Virus record (IMG/VR): IMGVR_UViG_3300009091_000042
Coordinates: 1 to 32,198 of that record
Direction: 5' to 3' (one strand)
Length of the DNA stretch: 32,198 bases
DNA from: a virus
Shown: piece after piece, positions 6,227 through 12,296 of the stretch
Layout of the letters: each line of letters begins with the position of its first letter
Position numbering within the stretch: the first letter of the stretch is position 1
The notes under the pieces: model-generated
What the model was told of the DNA's origin: nothing
Databases searched by the model: none
Seen by the model: the letters and a program-made list of their open reading frames with translations, nothing else
Position numbers and translations under genes: made by a program

Positions 6227-6311
6227 GGACGGGGAACAAGCGATCACGGTTTGTGGGGCAAGCCCCACTTCTTTGCCATTAAAGAAGTAACCGTGATCTT
6301 CACCACCGCCC
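6227..6311 (-). ncRNA. Y RNA-like unit 1 (first transcribed)
   Basis: 85 nt. The terminal stem GGGCGG/CCGUCC has one mismatch. Conserved loop strands are UGGUGAAG and CGCUUGUUCC. A perfect 10-bp helix GAUCACGGUU/AACCGUGAUC follows, then a two-hairpin tip: ACUUCUUU/AAAGAAGU with a 6-nt loop, and GUGGGGC/GCCCCAC with a UU loop (possibly opened). It is the best-paired member and closest to the putative promoter and operator. Confidence 0.8.
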
Positions 6312-6323
6312 GCAGTTCGTGAC

Positions 6324-6365
6324 ATTCGCGGTTTCAGACGCGATTCGCGACACCGATTCGCGACA
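6324..6365 (-). promoter_or_regulatory. Direct repeats upstream of the RNA array (candidate operator)
   Basis: CGATTCGCGACA occurs at 6341-6352 and again at 6354-6365, a 13-bp period, with a partial third copy (ATTCGCG) at 6324-6330. The core TCGCGA is palindromic. The repeats lie in the short gap between the upstream operon's terminator and the first RNA unit, where the array's promoter should be. A clear -35/-10 pair could not be identified. Confidence 0.4.
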
Positions 6366-6379
6366 TGAAACTCAACCTA

Positions 6380-6436
6380 CCAAAAAAAATAAAAAAAGAG
6401 AACAAAAAAAGGAGAAGAGGGGGCTTGCGCCCCCTC
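6380..6436 (-). terminator. Rho-independent terminator of the upstream minus-strand operon
   Basis: GAGGGGGC and GCCCCCTC (about 6417-6436) form an 8-bp stem around TTGC. Reading the minus strand, the hairpin is followed by a long U-rich tract (the reverse complement of the A-runs at 6380-6410). It separates the operon at 6495-7444 and beyond from the RNA array and TROVE gene. Confidence 0.8.
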
Positions 6437-6494
6437 ATCCCCAAGTCCGCAACCTTTTGTGGAAGGTCAACGGGCTGTCACCTTCGCCTCCCTT

Positions 6495-6668
6495 CTACAG
6501 TCCCGTTTTAGCCTTTGCAACGGCTTCCCGCAAAGACTCGATAATGGATGCCTCGTCGAAGTGGACTCCCTCTACTTCTCCGGTGGACAACCACTCGATC
6601 ACATCCTCGCAAGTAACGATCAGGTCACGGACTTTCCTTAAAAGCACCCGCTCTTGTTTGTCTCCCAT
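6495..6668 (-). CDS. Hypothetical 57-residue helical protein
   Basis: 57 residues from the ATG at 6668 with GAGAGG four bases upstream. Sequence such as ERVLLRKVRDLIVTCEDVIEWLS and FDEASIIESLREAVAKAK predicts two helices separated by an EGVHFDEA turn. It is the last gene before the terminator at 6380-6436 and starts 16 nt after the 28-residue TM peptide. No family is recognised. Confidence 0.6.
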   Translation of the reverse strand: MGDKQERVLLRKVRDLIVTCEDVIEWLSTGEVEGVHFDEASIIESLREAVAKAKTGL

Positions 6669-6684
6669 AGAACCTCTCTTTCTG

Positions 6685-6771
6685 TTACCACGGGAACAGA
6701 CCGAGGAACATGAGGGTGAAGCCGATGAACGCCACAACAAGAACCACGATGAGGAACTTGGCGGTGTTCAT
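6685..6771 (-). CDS. 28-residue single-pass membrane peptide
   Basis: The ATG at 6771 overlaps the stop of the upstream gene (TGATG), so translation is probably coupled. The whole peptide is one hydrophobic helix (FLIVVLVVAFIGFTLMFLGL) with a Lys near the N-terminus and FPW at the end. Small peptides like this may be holin-like, membrane regulators or superinfection factors. The sequence alone does not say which. Confidence 0.55.
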   Translation of the reverse strand: MNTAKFLIVVLVVAFIGFTLMFLGLFPW

Positions 6772-7100
6772 CAATGCATCACGGCACTCTCGGGAACGGT
6801 CTCCTTGTCTTGGATGTTCCTGAGATTTGCCATGAGAGAGAAGAGGGTCGCCAGTTTGTTGACGTTCTGTGCGACCTCCACGAGAAACAGACCGAAGTGG
6901 GTGAGATGCATCCTGTCGTTGAGGGAGATATTCGCATCGTCGGTCAACTTGACGACCTTCGAGATGAGCGGCATCAGCCCATCCAAGAAGGCTTTGATGT
7001 CCTTGGTCCTCTTCAATTTCTTGTCGAGGGCCAAGAACTCGTCCACGATGCCCCTTGCCACGCACTCCTCGGTGCAGTCCAAGCAGGGTACATTTTTCAT
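6771..7100 (-). CDS. Hypothetical helical protein with N-terminal Cys cluster
   Basis: 109 residues, AAAGGAG well placed before the ATG. The N-terminus MKNVPCLDCTEECVARG has three cysteines (CxxC plus one more) and could hold a metal or form a disulfide. The rest is predicted helical (FLALDKKLKRTKDIKAFLDGLMPLI; FLVEVAQNVNKLATLFSLM). It is coupled to the 28-residue membrane peptide downstream. No family is recognised. Confidence 0.6.
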   Translation of the reverse strand: MKNVPCLDCTEECVARGIVDEFLALDKKLKRTKDIKAFLDGLMPLISKVVKLTDDANISLNDRMHLTHFGLFLVEVAQNVNKLATLFSLMANLRNIQDKETVPESAVMH

Positions 7101-7115
7101 TCGGGTCTCCTTTCT

Positions 7116-7193
7116 TTAACGGTCGAGAAGTCCTGATAAAGCATAGAGGATCGCCAACACAACTACCACCAAGAAAAACACCACGATTTTCAT
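7116..7193 (-). CDS. 25-residue single-pass membrane peptide
   Basis: The ATG overlaps the stop of the upstream gene (ATGA), so it is likely translated by coupling. The peptide MKIVVFFLVVVVLAILYAL plus a short polar end (SGLLDR) is a single transmembrane helix. A second such peptide with the same coupling lies at 6685-6771, suggesting a related role. Function is unknown. Confidence 0.5.
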   Translation of the reverse strand: MKIVVFFLVVVVLAILYALSGLLDR

Positions 7194-7444
7194 ACACCCC
7201 CGTTGGGCCACAGGCTGTCGTCCTCGGCAAACGCGAGTATTGTAGTCCCGATCTCCCGCGCTTCCAGCCTGCTAAGTCTGCCCAACTTGTGAGGAAATCC
7301 CCGTCCGTCCAGACGTAGAATTTCCAGTTTGGGTAGTCCTTTGTTGTAGGACACGATGGATGATGCGAATTTCGCGCCTGCAACCTCGAACTCGCCCATG
7401 TCATGTAGCACCACGTTCTTGTTCGGATCAAATCCCGCCCCCAT
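7190..7444 (-). CDS. Small protein with PC4-like (p15) motif, putative nucleic acid binding
   Basis: 84 residues from the ATG at 7444 with GGGAGGTG about eight bases upstream. The frame is open to 7654, but the upstream part is intergenic-like. The stretch SIVSYNKGLPKLEILRLDGRG...KLGRLSRLEAREIGTTIL resembles the SYNKG-x-PK-hydrophobic ... KLGRL pattern that I recall from phage relatives of transcriptional coactivator p15/PC4, which bind single-stranded DNA. This assignment is tentative. It is coupled to the 25-residue TM peptide. Confidence 0.55.
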   Translation of the reverse strand: MGAGFDPNKNVVLHDMGEFEVAGAKFASSIVSYNKGLPKLEILRLDGRGFPHKLGRLSRLEAREIGTTILAFAEDDSLWPNGGV

Positions 7445-7583
7445 TGGCTTCACCTCCCTTCTCCGGTCGGGGCAATAATGGTTGGTTCTCGTGTTGACGC
7501 CACGCCACGGCACCGATAGATGCACGCTTATCGGTGGCGTTGTCCGGGGGGAGTCCCCCGTTTTGAGGAGTGGATTTGGATTT
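7445..7583. other. Intergenic hairpin pair
   Basis: Two strong hairpins lie between genes: CACCGATA (7511-7518) with TATCGGTG (7529-7536), and CGGGGG-GAGT-CCCCCG (7545-7560). The second is followed by TTTT only in the plus direction, opposite to the flanking genes. The adjacent 15-mer at 7559-7573 recurs inverted at 9018-9032. Confidence 0.45.
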
Positions 7584-7811
7584 TTACACGGACCGATTCT
7601 TGGAGATGATGGGTGCTTCCAGCGTATCCCGCATGGCGTTGAACAGTTTCCCATTCATCACGGACCGATTCTCGTCGCCCTTGACCGTCAAGTATGACGC
7701 GAGAATTGAGCAGACGAAATGGAAGCCATTTTTCTTCAGACGTTCAGCGGTCTTGCGGGAGGACGTGTAAACCGTCTGGTGTCCGTCGTCGTAGATGTAA
7801 ACGTATGGCAT
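7584..7811 (-). CDS. Hypothetical 75-residue protein
   Basis: 75 residues, ATG preceded by GGGGG eight bases upstream, which is a weaker ribosome site than its neighbours have. The N-terminus MPYVYIYDDGHQTVYTSSRKTAERLKKNGFHFV suggests a small beta-beta-alpha domain in which an S/T-R-K-x-A helix follows two strands. The C-terminal part (NAMRDTLEAPIISKNRSV) is helical. No family is recognised. Confidence 0.55.
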   Translation of the reverse strand: MPYVYIYDDGHQTVYTSSRKTAERLKKNGFHFVCSILASYLTVKGDENRSVMNGKLFNAMRDTLEAPIISKNRSV

Positions 7812-7824
7812 CCGATTTTCCCCC

Positions 7825-8241
7825 TTAATCCGACGAATCGTGCGCGGTAACGTAACTGCAAACGGAGCATTTCAGAACGTGCCAGCACATTCCATAGTGC
7901 CGGATGCCCTGCTTGGCACATTCTTCCTGAGACAACTCGACGTACTGGTGATCGCATCCGAAGGCGAACCACCGAATCTTTTTCTTCCAGTAGTCGAGGT
8001 GCATGGCGATACCCGTTTCGTCGTGCATGAAGAACAACTTAACGGGGAGCCACTCGCCTTTCCAGTTGATCTGTTCGTACCCGATGTGATTCGGGGTGTA
8101 GGTTGCGAACGTGGAATGGCAGACTTCTTCCTCCGTTATCTCTCGGAACCCTCTTGGCGGGGCATTTGGTTCGGAACTTTCCGTGAGATTCTTTGGAAAG
8201 TCTGCTGAATCGGTTCCCTCTACATGGTAGATGAGAGCCAT
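7825..8241 (-). CDS. Hypothetical protein with C-terminal zinc-binding segment
   Basis: 138 residues, GGAG five bases before the ATG. The C-terminus (CDHQYVELSQEECAKQGIRHYGMCWHVLKCSVC) contains Cys/His pairs that could bind zinc. The middle (EWLPVKLFFMHDETGIAMHLDYWKKKIRWFAFG) is beta rich and aromatic. The N-terminus resembles a short phage leader domain (MALIYHVEG). It lies three bases after the stop of the 89-residue gene. No family is recognised. Confidence 0.6.
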   Translation of the reverse strand: MALIYHVEGTDSADFPKNLTESSEPNAPPRGFREITEEEVCHSTFATYTPNHIGYEQINWKGEWLPVKLFFMHDETGIAMHLDYWKKKIRWFAFGCDHQYVELSQEECAKQGIRHYGMCWHVLKCSVCSYVTAHDSSD

Positions 8242-8243
8242 GG

Positions 8244-8513
8244 TTACTCCTCCACCCTTACTACAACGTAGGAGCCGAACACTTCCTCGCGGATAATGTA
8301 CTCCTGCGCCTCTTCCGGCGTGGAGAACTGCTTTACAATGGCGTCGTTATCCGACACCACATCCGCAAAGAGTTGTTTCTTCTGGGTGATCGGGTCTTCA
8401 AAAAACTTGTAGGCGAGGATGATATAGGCTTCCTTCAACTTCTTTTGGTCATGTTCACTTTGAAGTTTGTCCAGAAACGCCCTTTGATCCTTGTTGAGAA
8501 GAGGTTTGTCCAT
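8244..8513 (-). CDS. Hypothetical 89-residue alpha/beta protein
   Basis: Starts at the ATG at 8513, which overlaps the upstream stop as TGATG. A GTG three bases earlier is also in frame. GAGG sits five bases before the ATG. The first half is strongly helical and charged (KDQRAFLDKLQSEHDQKKLKEAYIILAYKFF). The second half has a strand-helix-strand layout (LFADVVSDNDAIVKQFSTPEEAQEYII...YVVVRVEE), reminiscent of a small ferredoxin-like or YCII-like fold. Function is unknown. Confidence 0.6.
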   Translation of the reverse strand: MDKPLLNKDQRAFLDKLQSEHDQKKLKEAYIILAYKFFEDPITQKKQLFADVVSDNDAIVKQFSTPEEAQEYIIREEVFGSYVVVRVEE

Positions 8514-8662
8514 CACTTCCTCACTTTCTTCGCAACGCGGTGCTTGGCGATTTCCGTGGCGAGGTTGTCGTTGTACCCGACGACATACCCCCCGAGATAC
8601 GCGATGAACGACACCATGACGATCAGCATGACAACCGCGAACACTTGGTAGATTTTGTCCAT
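8513..8662 (-). CDS. 49-residue single-pass membrane protein
   Basis: The ATG overlaps the upstream stop (TGATG). One transmembrane helix (FAVVMLIVMVSFIAYLGGYVVG) is followed by a basic cytoplasmic-type tail (NDNLATEIAKHRVAKKVRK), predicting N-out or anchored topology with the basic tail inside. It is similar in layout to the TM peptides at 6685-6771 and 7116-7193. Holin-like or membrane-anchor roles are possible, but unsupported by context because no endolysin is adjacent. Confidence 0.55.
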   Translation of the reverse strand: MDKIYQVFAVVMLIVMVSFIAYLGGYVVGYNDNLATEIAKHRVAKKVRK

Positions 8663-9003
8663 CACGAATCTCCAGCGTGGCACTTGCGGCACTCTACATG
8701 GAGGCTTTCGCCGCCCGTAAAGCATGGCAGAACAGCCACATACACGACGGAATCCGTGTTCGAATCCCCGCGGATGAGCGTCCCGCAGGGGTGGCATTGA
8801 ATGATCTCGTATTCACCGAGTTGGTACTGGATGTGCGTGGGGGGTTTGTTCGCGGCTTTCCTTTTCTTCTGCGAATACTCCTCACCGCACTTGGCGCACT
8901 TCCAATGTGCGACATCCGGGTCCGTATCTCTGACCATATTCGTACCCGGCACTCGTTCCAAATCCGATCTTCCGAGTGGTGCTCCACAGCATTTGGAGAT
9001 CAC
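8662..9003 (-). CDS. Double zinc-ribbon protein
   Basis: 113 residues from the GTG at 9003 with GGGAG five bases upstream; the frame also offers a GTG at 9021. The protein starts MISKCCGAPLGR and has a first ribbon completed by CAKC. A second pair, CHPC and CRKC, forms another ribbon. Basic residues between them (QKKRKAANKPPTHIQ) suggest nucleic acid contact. It is coupled to the membrane protein downstream. Zinc ribbons of this type are common in phages and rarely characterised. Confidence 0.6.
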   Translation of the reverse strand: MISKCCGAPLGRSDLERVPGTNMVRDTDPDVAHWKCAKCGEEYSQKKRKAANKPPTHIQYQLGEYEIIQCHPCGTLIRGDSNTDSVVYVAVLPCFTGGESLHVECRKCHAGDS

Positions 9004-9641
9004 CTGCTCTCCCTTCCCCACTCCTCAAAACGAGGGCGGCGGGTGGAAGGCATTTGTTCCACCGTACACTCCGGCTTTCGCCGCGCCGCCCCCGAGTAGG
9101 CGGTGTAAGCGGTCAACTACAAACCGCTTGGGGGTTCGCTCCTCATAGGAGTTCTGTCATCCCCTCGTTGTTGGATGCGGTCCATGCCGTATACCCCGGT
9201 CATGTTTGCGACCGTCCTCACGTTAATCACCGCCCATTAAACGGGCGACTAGCATCCGTCGCCCTACTCGTGGCTTCAACAGTTCGCGCCGCCCGCCCAA
9301 GCCCCATATCCGATGCAAGATTGCTGTTAGGACACACTCGTCCCACATACCGATAATGCAACGGTTTTTGGAACTTGCACCAGCCGGTCGTTCTCAGGCG
9401 AAGCGCACAGAATCATGCGCCTTTTTCCAGCCAGTTGGCATAGCGACTGGGTAGGAACCGGTCCCTCCCTGTAGGACTTGTGCCCTTGAAAGCGGTAGTC
9501 TGCTCTTGTGGCTGCCCGAGCGCGGTATATCGCTCTCCCTGTTTTGGTATAGGCTCTGGTAGGAGCCGGGGTTTATCTCTGCCCCGTTATCGTCGATTTA
9601 CGGTCCCTCGCTCCCCATCGAAGGGGCGGATACCCATCAGC
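9004..9641. other. 638-nt hairpin-rich region without a credible gene
   Basis: No convincing coding frame or ribosome site was found on either strand. Many short hairpins follow one another: AAGCGGT/ACCGCTT near 9108-9130; GGGCGAC/GTCGCCC at about 9242-9263; GCGCA/TGCGC followed by CTTTTT at about 9408-9427; CCAGT/ACTGG; GAGCG/CGCTC; GGCTC/GAGCC; GGGG/CCCC. The region may encode structured RNAs or act as a long untranslated leader for the minus-strand genes. No tRNA, riboswitch or Y RNA signature was recognised. Confidence 0.5.
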
Positions 9642-9848
9642 CTACCGATACCTCTCACCCGACATTCCCTTGGCGCGCATCTCGTTGACCAGATCAGCGA
9701 CGGGCTTGCGGACATCCATCAGTTCCTTTCGGACGATATTCGCGGGGAACAGATCGGAGAGGTTGTCGTGCTTGGCGTCAATGACTTGGAGGACATCGAC
9801 CAACGCATCGAAGACGTTGGTGCTTATTGCCACCCTTTGGGGGACCAT
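9642..9848 (-). CDS. Hypothetical 68-residue helical protein
   Basis: ATG preceded by GGAGAAGGAA. Sequence such as TNVFDALVDVLQVIDAKHDNLSDLFP and ELMDVRKPVADLVNEMRAKGM predicts two amphipathic helices, consistent with a small oligomeric or coiled-coil protein. It is followed by the long hairpin region and preceded by a 140-nt gap in which nothing is seen. No family is recognised. Confidence 0.55.
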   Translation of the reverse strand: MVPQRVAISTNVFDALVDVLQVIDAKHDNLSDLFPANIVRKELMDVRKPVADLVNEMRAKGMSGERYR

Positions 9849-9988
9849 TTCCTTCTCCCTTCTCGGTTGATATGTTAGTCCGGAATGGGGTTACTGGGGT
9901 TGCGCCCAATGGTCTGTGCGAGCCAGCCGTTTCTATCTCGCGGGACTTGATCCCACCGCCCGCTGTTATCTTGGCGGTCGCTTCATCC

Positions 9989-10192
9989 TTACGGAACCCG
10001 AAGGATGGTGATTCGAGTGATGTGGAAAGGCTCTTGGATCACGATTCTGTCGGACGAGCGGGAGATCACAGGTGCCCGATGCGTGAGCCATCTGAGTGCT
10101 GTGGCGATTGCAGAATCCTCAGTCAGTTCACGGGTTTGGGTGGTGTGATTTCCTTGGTCATCCCGCTCGTAGGAGGTGACGAGGAACGCCAT
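9989..10192 (-). CDS. Hypothetical 67-residue beta-rich protein
   Basis: ATG with AAAGGAG well placed. Short strands (MAFLVTSYERDD; ITRITILRVP) flank a helix (EDSAIATALRWLTHR). The strand-rich N-terminus, central helix and C-terminal strand resemble the 70-residue gene just upstream (MLYHVAAYNLDG...), so the two may be diverged duplicates. No family is recognised. Confidence 0.55.
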   Translation of the reverse strand: MAFLVTSYERDDQGNHTTQTRELTEDSAIATALRWLTHRAPVISRSSDRIVIQEPFHITRITILRVP

Positions 10193-10227
10193 CGTAATCT
10201 CCTTTCGAGAGCGGTGGTCTTGGAGGG

Positions 10228-10440
10228 TTAGATTTCGCGGATGTAGATGTTACGGAGGATCGTGCCGGTCGGGTAGATGTTCAGGTCGTTGGACTGCGGC
10301 ATCTTGACGGTGTTCATCGTGAACGCGGCGAGATTCATGAACCACTCGCGGGCGATGGACTTGGCTGCGTCCATGCCGAACACGATGCGTTCATCAAGGA
10401 CCGCGCCGTCCAAGTTATAGGCGGCGACGTGGTATAGCAT
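10228..10440 (-). CDS. Hypothetical 70-residue protein
   Basis: ATG with AGAAAGGAGG close upstream. Layout: N-terminal strand (MLYHVAAYNLDGAVL), a helix (DAAKSIAREWFMNLAAF) and C-terminal strands (TILRNIYIREI). The layout is similar to that of the 67-residue neighbour at 9989-10192. Function is unknown. It lies 35 nt before that gene in the same operon. Confidence 0.55.
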   Translation of the reverse strand: MLYHVAAYNLDGAVLDERIVFGMDAAKSIAREWFMNLAAFTMNTVKMPQSNDLNIYPTGTILRNIYIREI

Positions 10441-10571
10441 CCGATCCTCCTTTCTGCGGATAGGTCCGCCCCTTGGGTGGAGAGCGTGGAACCTCTGACT
10501 TCATCGCTTGGAGAGTGCTGGTGCAGAGGGTCGTAGGGTGTCTTGTGGTTGGAGTCTAAGCGGCTTGGTCG

Positions 10572-11162
10572 TTAGCCAGCCTGCTCCTCGACCTTGGGGG
10601 GAGTCAGGGTGGCGATCATCTTCTCAAGGTTGGCGATCTGCTCGTTGATCGCGGCGACCTCTTCCTTCGCCAGCGCAACCTTGTCGGTGTCGTCCACGTG
10701 GACGAGGGAGTTGTCGTTGAGGTACTGCAGGATCGCGTTGAGGGCCTCGGGGTCCAGCGCGGCGATCATCGACACGATGAGCGCGGTGATCGCGTTGGAC
10801 TTGACCTTCGCCTGCGCGGTCAGAGCGATGACGGACTGGCGCAGGGTGCTGGCGATGGACTCGGGCGTCGGGACAGCGGCGACCCGGGGCGTGGACGCGG
10901 TGCGCTCGAACTTGGGAGCGGTTCCGGGGGCGAAGTGCGGGACCACCCGCATCACACCCGGCTTGCCCTTGACGCGGTAGTAATTGAAGGAACCCGCGCA
11001 GATCGGGCACTCGAAGCGCCGCTTGTCGATGCGACCGTCGTGGGCGAACATCTCGCCGTCCTTGAGCAACTTGAGCGAGGCGACGTCCGCTTCGGTGTAG
11101 TCGATGGGCGTCACGCCATCGTCGTGCTTGCCGTGCTTGCAGTAGTCGTATTTGGGGCTCAT
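10572..11162 (-). CDS. Zinc-binding N-terminal domain plus coiled-coil protein
   Basis: 196 residues from the ATG at 11162 with GGAGG four bases upstream. The open frame continues upstream to 11333 without a ribosome site. The N-terminus has YCKHGKH and, after ~40 residues, FECPICAGSFNYY, giving a Cys/His zinc site. A Pro/Thr-rich linker (APKFERTASTPRVAAVPTP) leads to long helices (TLRQSVIALTAQAKVKSNAITALIVSMIAAL) and a C-terminal coiled coil (AKEEVAAINEQIANLEKMIATL). Locally higher GC distinguishes it from its neighbours. It is the first gene of the minus block and nearest the control region, as expected for an early or regulatory protein, but its function is unproven. Confidence 0.6.
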   Translation of the reverse strand: MSPKYDYCKHGKHDDGVTPIDYTEADVASLKLLKDGEMFAHDGRIDKRRFECPICAGSFNYYRVKGKPGVMRVVPHFAPGTAPKFERTASTPRVAAVPTPESIASTLRQSVIALTAQAKVKSNAITALIVSMIAALDPEALNAILQYLNDNSLVHVDDTDKVALAKEEVAAINEQIANLEKMIATLTPPKVEEQAG

Positions 11163-12218
11163 ACGTCCTCCGTGCCCCGCGACCCCCTGCATCAGCACTC
11201 TCTTTGCGTGGATGTGACCTCTCTCACGGAAGGGGGGTAGCCCCGCATGGTTAGCGGATCGTTCTCCCTTGGGACGGAGCGTTGCTCGGTCCTTTACCCG
11301 GGCGCGAGGGACACTTTTGGTCCGTTCCGCCACTCACCCGCAATCCTGTTGTCGCACGTTCCGCGACTCGGGCGAGGCTCGGCTCACACCCGGAGGGAAC
11401 CAAACCCTTAGCACCCTCCGACTAGTCCACATCCTATGTCAGGTACTGCTGGCAACACTCTGGTCCTGAGGATCACCCCCTCTCTTTGAGAGTCTGAACG
11501 GCTGACTGTATATAATGCATAGCGTATGCCTCTCGTAAGTACTTGAAAAATAAGGACTTTTCTTTGATAAGTTTTCGCATTAGACTCATATAAGCAATAA
11601 AATCTATCAATAAAGCACTTTATTCAATAAAATCAAGTACTTACAGATTCCCTATATGAGACACCCTTTCCTCATATGAGACATGAAGTATGCATTATGT
11701 CAAATTATAGTCTGGTAGTGGGATTTACTAATAAGATACTGAAAGGATTACAGAAATGAAATAATAGATAGTAAACACTACTGCTAAAATACTGAGGATT
11801 CTTCTCATTTGAACGATATCGCCTTATTTATCAGCCACTTACACGGCACAGCGGATTCCTGTGTAAAAACGCATACTTAGGCAGGCTCCTCGTATTCCGT
11901 AGTAAAATCAAGCACATACACGGGTATCAGTATTTTCCCTCAATAACGAGAAACAGCCAGCGAGTATGGCTTAACCCGTGGTCGTGTGCCTGTAAAATTT
12001 TCCGGAGAAAAATTATTGGTAATCATGTCCTTGAACGTGTCGTGAGGACTGATTCGGTTTGAATTGGGGTTATTTTGAGTCATTTCGCGTGAAGAAACGA
12101 GGTGTTCCGCATTGATTTGACAATTTGCGTTTGATTATTGTAGGCATGAGGAAGTCCTACACTTTTTCACAAGGGTTTGGATTTGTTTAAGTCTATGTCT
12201 ATAGTCTATGTATATGGA

Positions 12219-12260
12219 GGGTAACAATTTGTTACGGTCTAGGGTAACAATTTGTCACCC
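12219..12260. promoter_or_regulatory. Two tandem palindromic operator candidates
   Basis: GGGTAACAATTTGTTAC (12219-12235) and GGGTAACAATTTGTCACCC (12242-12260) are near-identical palindromes 23 bp apart, about two helical turns. They lie directly upstream of the candidate late promoter at 12297. The arrangement fits cooperative binding by a dimeric phage repressor or activator that controls the structural operon. The binding protein is not identifiable here. Confidence 0.65.
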
Positions 12261-12296
12261 ACGCCCGATACGCGTAGGCGATGCAAAAAAATAATG

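Larger units (their letters stand above)
5767..6311 (-). repeat. Tandem array of six Y RNA-like units preceding the TROVE gene
   Basis: Six units are read on the minus strand. Each has a terminal stem that differs in sequence but stays complementary (for example GAGCGG/CCGCUC, AGGUGG/CCACCU, GAGGGA/UCCCUC). Next come a conserved 5' loop strand close to UGGCGUAG, a second variable helix, a conserved ACUUCU, a divergent tip, and a conserved 3' loop strand close to CGCUUGUUCC. Spacers are 9, 9, 9, 8 and 8 nt. The two conserved internal-loop strands at the stem base resemble the layout of the Ro-binding site of Y RNAs (5' GGUCCGAAGG, 3' CUUGACU in vertebrates). The stem covariation is direct evidence for folded RNA. 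Assignment as Y RNA comes from the adjacent TROVE gene and this architecture. Confidence 0.85.

Noticed and set aside
5767-6311. CRISPR array
   Set aside because: Units repeat with short conserved motifs, but the conserved parts are paired stem-base strands at both unit ends, not one identical direct repeat separated by unique spacers. Spacers are only 8-9 nt and units vary from 63 to 107 nt. No cas gene is present.
8757-8772. tRNA T-loop-like GTTCGAATCCCC
   Set aside because: It lies inside the minus-strand zinc-ribbon gene and has no matching tRNA arms.
7584-9003. Insertion sequence flanked by inverted repeats
   Set aside because: The 15-bp inverted flanks are exact, but the block contains no transposase or recombinase and no target-site duplication was seen. 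It is kept only as a finding about boundaries.
8976-9356. Plus-strand Arg/Pro-rich frame in the hairpin region
   Set aside because: No ribosome site, biased composition and the wrong strand for the block. The region looks non-coding.
10624-11010. Arg/Pro-rich frames over the zinc/coiled-coil gene
   Set aside because: They are shadows of the 196-residue gene in GC-rich sequence: low complexity and no ribosome site.
11912-11989. A small RNA folded by GCACA/TGTGC and CACGGGT/ACCCGTG
   Set aside because: Pairing is interrupted and the loop is about 48 nt. It was not strong enough to list as an RNA gene and is mentioned only within the control region.
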